Positions 57,226-64,000 of a stretch of DNA of 64,000 nucleotides are shown here, in pieces; the stretch's first letter is position 1; each line of letters starts with the position of its first letter. The notes below the pieces were generated by a model. The model ran no database searches, was not told the DNA's origin, and saw only the letters and a program-made list of their open reading frames with translations. Location: contig NC_073302.1 in assembly GCF_027595985.1 (NCBI RefSeq), positions 12,383,811 through 12,447,810 on the forward strand. The letters run 5' to 3'. The stretch is from Sorex araneus. Taxonomy: Eukaryota; Chordata; Mammalia; Eulipotyphla; Soricidae. Both the position numbers and the translations under genes were made by a program.

Positions 57226-57484
57226 AACAATACAATACAAAACAAAACAATGCAGTGCTGACTAAACTTTGCATCAATGATGACAAGGATGATGAGGGTG
57301 GTGGTGGTTAGTGATCCTCAACATTTTTCTAGCTGTCACTGGCAGATCTGGTTCTAATGATAGCTTAATAAATGTATCCACGTGCTTCGTATGTATTTGG
57401 ATTCACAAAGTTTGTGTAAAGACAAATGAATCTCTACTGCTTTAATACCATACTAAGTTGTGGTCTAACTGGCACTCATTTGTG

Positions 57485-57935
57485 GAATATAGAATAACAT
57501 CACATGAAGCTGACATACAAGAACAGTAGATACAAGGGCCAGGAGGATTGTCCCATAGATGGAAGACTGCTTCATGAGTGGAGGGGAGTAGACAGATGGA
57601 ATAGAGAAGGGATCACTAAGAAAATGATGGCTGGAGGAACCAGTTGGGATGGGAGATGCATGCCGAAAGTAGATATTGGACCAAACATGCTGACCACTCA
57701 GTGTCTGTGTTGCAAGCCATGATGCCCAAAAGCAGAGAGAGAGTATGGGGCATATTGTCTGCCATGGACGCAGAGGGTGGTATGGAAATGGGGGGTATAT
57801 TCGGCATATCGGTGGTGGGGAATGTGCACTGGTGGAGGGATGGGTGTTTTATCATTGTGAGATTGTAATCCAAACATGAAAGTTTGTAACAATCTCACGG
57901 TGATTCAGTAAAATAAAAATAATAATAATAATAAG
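57485..57935 (+). mobile_element. L1 3' end
   Basis: Sense tail: CTCAGTGTCTGTGTTGCAAG, GTGCACTGGTGGAGGGATGG, CTCACGGTGATTCAGTAAAA and AAT repeats. Confidence 0.85.
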
Positions 57936-58227
57936 TTGTGGTGTAATGTATCTACATTCTGTTGGTTAAATATAATAAAATTAATTATGAACATCTGGAA
58001 CTTTGAAAGAGCCCCCAAAAAGGCAAAGCATAAGGGGGTATCTGACATATGTACTCTCCCCTTAGGTCACCTAGGAGGACTAGGAGTGAGGCTGGCAGGA
58101 GTGCCTTATTTTTGCATAAAAGAAAGCTTATATATTTTTTCAAATATCCAGTGGAAAATGTACGGAAACAACAATGCACAGAAGGGCCCTCAGTGTATGA
58201 GATGAGTCTTTAGCATCATCTTTCAGA

Positions 58228-58375
58228 TTGGGCTGGAGGCAGAGTGCTTGCCCTCTTGTGACTGACCAGTGTTTGATCCCAGCACCTGATATGGTCCCCT
58301 GGGCCCTAGTAAGACTTATCCTTGAGCCCAAAGGAGTAATCCCTAAAAACCACTGGGTGTGAAAAAAATAATTAA
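58228..58375 (+). mobile_element. SOR-type SINE, diverged
   Basis: Sense: ATTGGGCTGGAGGCAGAGTG, AGTGTTTGATCCCAGCACCT, CCACTGGGTGTG. Confidence 0.7.
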
Positions 58376-58579
58376 ACAAAACAAGCAAGCAAACAAGAAA
58401 CAAAAAAAAGAGACAAAATATAGAAAATAAAAATTTGTTTCACAAGAAGAGAGGAGAAGGTGAGCAGAACATTGAGAATCACCCATAACTGAGAACAGTC
58501 TAAGGATTACTGGACAAGGTAGAAAATAAAAGAGGAGATCAAAGAAGAAAACTTAAAAATAAGGAAATTTACTTTTTAA

Positions 58580-58799
58580 AAGGCTGGTGAGACCCAGCCC
58601 CAGCAGTCAAAAACTTTCAGAACCCAGCCACCACCATGCTCAAGGCCACTCCCCACATGCTCAGAACTGAGCCTTATGCACAAGTGAGCCTATTCCTAGA
58701 CCACATAGTCACATCATAAGACACTCCCCAACCATTCTCCAAGAGTACCACATCACATTTGATGGGGTCCAAATAGTAGGCAACCAGTCTTAGAGGGAA

Positions 58800-58839
<40 letters not shown>

Positions 58840-59360
58840 CTAACCGGAATATAGGATGAGTCCTTGGAGGCTGACCTGCAAGCGGGCAGAACCCTGGACC
58901 CCACTTTCACCAGTGGGCAAGCGAAGGCTTGTGAGTTCACCTGATCTGGAAAGGGTTAACATTTCTTCCCTCAGCTGCCTTGGCCTTACTCTAACTCCTA
59001 GTATAACAAAGCAATCTTCCCTTTCTCACAGACTAACCCAGCTGGGCTTTGGAATGCAGACATTCTCTCACACCCCCTTATCCCCCCAGGTGCTGGGCTG
59101 TAACCCATGGTTGCAGCCTAGGTTGCTGACCATTGGGATTACAGATTCAACAGAACAAAATATTCCTTGGTCCCTCCTGTAAACCCTTTCCCCGTTAACA
59201 ATTTCTCTGTATTGAGTGCATTAGATGTGTGTTCATAGGATGGTAAATATAAGGGGTTGAGTAATGCTTCTTTATGCTTCTCAGCCAGAGTGAGCAAGAA
59301 GCCTCTCAAGAAAATCTCATTTCTCTCTCATCTCTCATCTCAGCACCCCTGACTGAAGAA
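58580..59360 (+). mobile_element. LTR-like element with (TG)n
   Basis: About 780 bases with a TATAAG-like box (AAATATAAGGGG at 59245) and a following TCTCTCATCTCTCATCTC stretch, suggesting U3-R-U5. A (TG)n run lies at 58803-58839. No internal viral gene. Ends not defined. Confidence 0.35.
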
Positions 59361-59382
59361 ATATTCACACAACATATATCAC

Positions 59383-59490
59383 TGAATCACTGTATCACTG
59401 TCATCCCATTGTTCATTGATTTGCTCGAGCGGGTGCTGGTAACATCTTCATTTGTCCCTGTCACGTGCTAGTGTAGACCAATGCAGACCC
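59383..59490 (-). mobile_element. Short SINE variant
   Basis: Antisense: CACTGTCATCCCATTGTTCA to TCACGTGCTAGTGTAGACCA. A TATATA repeat follows at 59493-59545. Confidence 0.7.
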
Positions 59491-60743
59491 ACATATATGT
59501 ATATATACATATGTATATATCTACATATATATATATATATACGAAAGTTCACAACACTAAACCTTTAGCTACATGATAATGATATCTTAAAGAAGGTCTT
59601 AATGGCCCCTGCCAAAATAAAACAATAATCACACTCTTTCCTCTCTGGATACATTTTTTTGGTAGTATTTTCAGAGGTCTTTCATAAAAAACAACACACA
59701 AAATATATTATTTCACTTCTGATTCAGGAATCACCTCAGGAAGTGTTTGGGGGACTATGTGTGGTGCCGAGATCAAACCCAGATGAGGCTTCCAGCGCTG
59801 CCTGGCTCCCTCCAGCAGCAGGTGCCTGGACCTCCCCAACCAGTGACCCTGCATGAGCCTCAACCCAGAACCCAGATGACAACACCTCCCAGCATCCCAC
59901 GGACTGGCACCCCTCTTCTAGCACTGCCCTGGTTCCCTCCAGCAGCAGGTAGGCAGACCTCCCCAGCTAGTGACCCATTCCCTGCATGTCTCCAACCCGA
60001 ACCTGGATGACAACATTTCCCAGCATCTCTCAGGACCTACAGTGTGCAGGGGGTGTGGGCTCCTGTGGGGGACAGTGGCCCCAGGTATTTCCCCCTTTCC
60101 CTGCACTCTGGACTCACATCTCAATTTCCATTACCTAGTTCTTTGGAGGACATCCTGGTTATCTCAAACACACTAGCCAATAGCCCTCTAGCCTATTCCA
60201 ATCTCACCAAAATAACAGTGAACACAAGAAGCTGTGCAAGCCTAATATAAAAGAACACATCCTTTGAAGCTTCACTAGAGGCCTCACATAAGTCACAGAG
60301 GAGCACCTAAGAGGAAGGTAGTATCATAGAAGGGGGGAAAGGTGACCACCATCAACTGAGGTCATCCAGAATCCTTTCCTCGCAGCAAGAGGGAAATACT
60401 GATAATGAATTGGAATGTCCCACCTCCATACGACCACAACAGCATGAAGAAATAGCAAAAATACCCACCATAAGGAGAAGATAAAGAAAAGAGTCCAGAA
60501 ACCTCAACAGGGGTTACCCACAAATACAATCTCTCCAGTAAAGAATTCAGAGATGAACTGTTGAGGATGTTCAATGAACTCAAAGAAACGGTGGGACAAA
60601 CACCCAGTCAATTGAAGGAGGACATAAAAGAAGCAATGGAATGGACAGCCAAGAAAATACAGGAAGAAATGAGAGCAGAAATTAGAAAGGTACAAACAGA
60701 AGTGTCACTAATAAAGGACTCAGTAGATGAAATTTAAAACTCA

Positions 60744-60912
60744 GAGGCTGGAGCGGTAGCACAGTGGGTAGAGCATTTGTGTGGCATGCAGCCGACTCTG
60801 GTTCAACTCCCAGCATCCCATATGGTCCTCCGAAAAACGTCAAGAGTAATTCCTGAGCACAGAGTCAGGAGTAAGCCCTGTGCATTGCTGGGTGTGACCC
60901 AAAAAGAAAAAA
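60744..60912 (+). mobile_element. SOR-type SINE inside L1 ORF1
   Basis: Sense: GAGGCTGGAGCGGTAGCACA, CCATATGGTCCTCCG, GGGTGTGACCCAAAAAG. Confidence 0.88.
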
Positions 60913-62769
60913 AAACTGAGTGGGTGCCCTCAGCAGTAGAATGACTACAGCCGAAGACAGAATCAGTGAGCTTGAAGATTAGCTGCAGAAAGCTTACAAG
61001 TAAGAATCAGCAATGGACCTGAACGCTTTGTAACTTTCCACATGGTGAATTAATAAAAGAATTTAAAAAAATAAAAAAATAAAAAATAACAATAAACAAC
61101 ATTAACAAAAACAGGAAAAAACTCAATTAGTTGGTAGAAATATATGTGAAAACAACCTTTCTTTTTTTTAAAATTAATAATAATAAAAAAAGAACCAGCA
61201 ATGGGGAAAGATCTCAAAATAGCTCAAGGACGAATCAGAGACCTAGGAGATAAACTCAGTGGAACAGCATAAGAATTATCGAAGTATCAGAAAGAGAGGG
61301 AGACAGCCGCAGTGAAAAAGCCACCGTTAAAAATATTGCTGAGAAGTTACCAGAGCTGGAAAATGCAGGCATCCAGATACAAAGAGCCTGAAAGGTGCCA
61401 ACTAAAGAAACCCTAATAAAAGACTCCAAGACAAATCATAATGAGAATGATGAATACCATGGAGAGACACAATATTGCAAGCAGCAGTCAAAGAAGGAAA
61501 TCACAAACAAAGGAGCACCCTGTAAATCATGTCTGATTTACAGCAGACATGCCAGAGGAAACCTTCCAAGCCCAAAGACAATGGTGAGATATAGTGAAAA
61601 AACTCAATGAAATGAATGCCTCATCAAAAATACTTTATCCGGCTAAACTTTCACTCAAACTTGAAGGAACAATACACTATTTCATGAATAAACAACAGCT
61701 CAGGAACTTCATAGAATCAAAACCAACTGTAAAATAAGGGCAAAACGGGGCCACAATAAGACACGAAAAATCCCTACAAGCACAACAAACCTTAGAGAAA
61801 GATGGCACAAAACCCTATAACAATAATCTCTCTCAATGTCAATGATATAAATGCATCAATTAAGAGATGCAAAGTAGCAAAATGGATTCAAAAACCGAAC
61901 GCATCATTCTTCTCCTACCAGAAACACATCTGAACAGTCAGAACAAACACAGACTCAAAGTCAAGAAATGGAAAACAATCCTGCAAAGAAACAACTCCCT
62001 CAAAAAATCCGGGTGGTCATACTAGTATCCAACAACATAGATTTCAGGTTGAATAAGATTAGAAGGGACAGTGAAGGCCATTTTTTAATAATTAAAGGAT
62101 ATGTATAGAAGGAAGAAATCACACTCCTAAACATATACGCACCAATGAAGGACCAGCTAAATACTTAAAACAACTGATAGTAGATTTTAAGGAGGACATT
62201 GGTAGCAATACAATGGCAGTTGGAGACTTCAACACCGCCTTATCACCTTTAGATAGACCAACAACATTAAAACTCAGAAAGGAAACACTGGTTTTGAAGG
62301 GAGAAATAGAAGAGAGAGGGCTAATAGATCTATACAGGCCTTTGTATTCCCCCCCCAAAAAAAAATGAATACACTATCTTTTCCAGAGCACATGGAACAT
62401 TTTTCAAAATAGACCACATGCTGGGTCACAAAACATACCTCAATAAAATTAGGAAGATAGAATTTGTTTCAACTACATTTTCAGGTCACGATGCACTGAA
62501 GATAGAAGTTAATCAAACAGAGACATGGAGAACCAAATCAAATACCTTGAAATTAAACAACTCAATGTAGAACAATGTGTGGGTTAGACAGGAAATTAAG
62601 GAAGAAATCAAAAGATATCTGGAATCAAATGAGAATGAAGACACGAGCTACCAGAACTGGTGGGATGCAGCTAAAGCCATGTTAAGAGGGAAATTTATAA
62701 CTCTGCAAGCATTTCTCAGCAAGGAAAAAAGGACCCACATAAATAACTTCACTTCACAGCTCAAGATCT

Positions 62770-62955
62770 TGGGATTGAAGTGATAGCACAGCGGGTAGAA
62801 CGTTTGCCTTGCACGCTGCCAACCCGGGTTCGATTCCCAGTATCCCATATGGTCCCCTAAGCACCGCCAGGAGTAATTCCTGAGTACAAAGCCAGGAGTA
62901 ACACCTGTGTATTGCCAGGTGTGACCAAAAAGTAAAAAAAAAAAAAAAAAAAAAC
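62770..62955 (+). mobile_element. SOR-type SINE inside L1 ORF2
   Basis: Sense, near consensus with perfect B box and an 18-base A tail. The L1 word CAGCTCAAGATCTT before and CAGTTCAAGAACTT after are the duplicated target. Confidence 0.9.
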
Positions 62956-64000
62956 ACAGTTCAAGAACTTAGAAAAGGACCAACAAAAGAAGCCTAAACC
63001 AGGCAGAAGGAAAGAAATAATAAAACTTAGAGCAGAAATCAATGACACGGAAACCCAAAAAACAATCTGAAAGAACAATGAAACCAAGAGCTGGTTCTTT
63101 GAGAAAATAAACAACATTGATAAGCCACTAGTAAGACTCACAAAGAAATAGAGAGAACCCTAATAAACAAAATCAGAAATGAAAAGGGGGACATCACAAG
63201 AGAAACCAAAGAAACTCAAAATATCATCAGAGACTACATTGAAAGTCTGTATGCCATGAAACAAGAGAACCTAGAAGAAATGAATAAATTCCTGGATTCC
63301 TATAATCTCCCAAGGCTGAACCAAGATTATTTGAAATACCTGAATAGACCTCTTACTATCAGGGAAATTGAAGCTGTAATCAAAAGTCTTACCCCAAACA
63401 AAAGCCCAGGTTCAGATGGACTCATTAGAGAATTCTTCCAAACATTTAAAGAGGACCTATTGCTAAGTAATCTCAAACTTTTTCAGGAAATTGAAGAAAA
63501 AGAAACTCTCCCAAACAGTTTCTATGAGGCACATATCTCCCTAATACCAAAAGCAAACAGAGACACCACTAACAAAGAAAACTACAGGTTGATATCTCTG
63601 ATGAACACAGATACGAAGATCCTCAACAAATTACTAGCAAATAGAAACCAACAACTCATTCAAAAGATCATATACCATGACCAAGTGGGATTCATCTCAG
63701 GGATGCTAGGACGGTATAACATTTGCAAGTCAATCAAAGTAGTCTATCATACAACAAAGAAAGATAAAACCATATGATCATATAGAGAGATGCAGATAAA
63801 GCATTTAACAAGATACAGCACCCATTTATGATGAAAACTCTTACCATAAAGAATATAGAAGGAACTTTGCTAAATATAGTCAAAGTCATCTACCTATGGC
63901 AAGCATGGTAGAATGGTAAAAAGCTAAGACAAGGATGCCCACTCTCACCACTTCTATTCAACACAGGACTGGAAGTACTTGCAATAGTGATTAGGTAAGA

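Larger units (their letters stand above)
59690..64000 (+). mobile_element. L1 with 5' UTR repeats, ORF1 and ORF2, running off the window
   Basis: Sense. The 5' UTR has a 126-base tandem unit (59798 and 59924). Decayed ORF1 lies at about 60380-61700 and is broken by a SINE at 60744 and an A-rich insert with an L1-like tail at 61010-61190. ORF2 starts about 61810. A 173-codon open segment of the RT (63256-63777) contains [20 protein letters not shown] and [19 protein letters not shown] second SINE is at 62770. The 3' end is outside the window. Confidence 0.88.

Overview
This is mammalian nuclear DNA, almost certainly from a red-toothed shrew (Sorex-type). The intergenic and intronic DNA is packed with a tRNA-derived SINE whose head reads GGGGCTGGAGCGATAGCACA, with a perfect Pol III B box (GGTTCGATTCC). 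I recognise this as the shrew SOR-type SINE. There are also many L1 pieces that end in a characteristic 3' tail (CACTGGTGAAGGGATGGG ... CACGGTGATTCAATAAAA). The species call is from memory of these repeats, not from a search.

The only host protein-coding gene I can support is complement component C5, on the minus strand. I located 19 exons by translating the minus strand, comparing with human C5 from memory, and checking that every AG/GT boundary and reading-frame phase joins up. They form two blocks in an unexpected order. Positions 20851 down to 255 carry exon 1 (start codon and signal peptide) to exon 11, 419 codons with no stop, preceded by a promoter-like stretch with a near-perfect HNF1 site. 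Exon 12 should then lie beyond the left edge of the window. Instead exons 12-19 are at 57032 down to 34384, upstream of exon 1 and on the same strand. They include the furin site (RSKR) and the whole C5a anaphylatoxin. The blocks do not overlap in exon content, and I found no exon 20 or later in the 13.5 kb between them. Either an upstream tandem C5 copy has lost its 3' half, or the assembly has placed a segment out of order. Both blocks are unusually diverged from human C5 (roughly half identical), with losses and gains of cysteines, so a fast-evolving C5 or a C5 paralogue is possible.

Layout: 1-20.9 kb, C5 exons 11 to 1 with introns rich in SINEs. 20.9-34.4 kb, sequence 5' of exon 1: nested antisense L1s, SINEs, an LTR-like element, AT-rich DNA. 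34.4-38.3 kb, exons 19 and 18 with a well-preserved 1.3 kb composite retroelement between them. 38.3-47.3 kb, intron 17, full of L1 debris plus two tiny snRNA 5'-fragment insertions (U2 and U6), each between target-site duplications. 47.3-57.0 kb, exons 17 to 12 with a 3'-truncated L1 in intron 14. 57.0-64.0 kb, upstream intron with an LTR-like stretch and an L1 running off the right edge.

No tRNA, rRNA, CRISPR or other host gene was found. CNTRL, the head-to-head neighbour upstream of C5 in human, is not seen.
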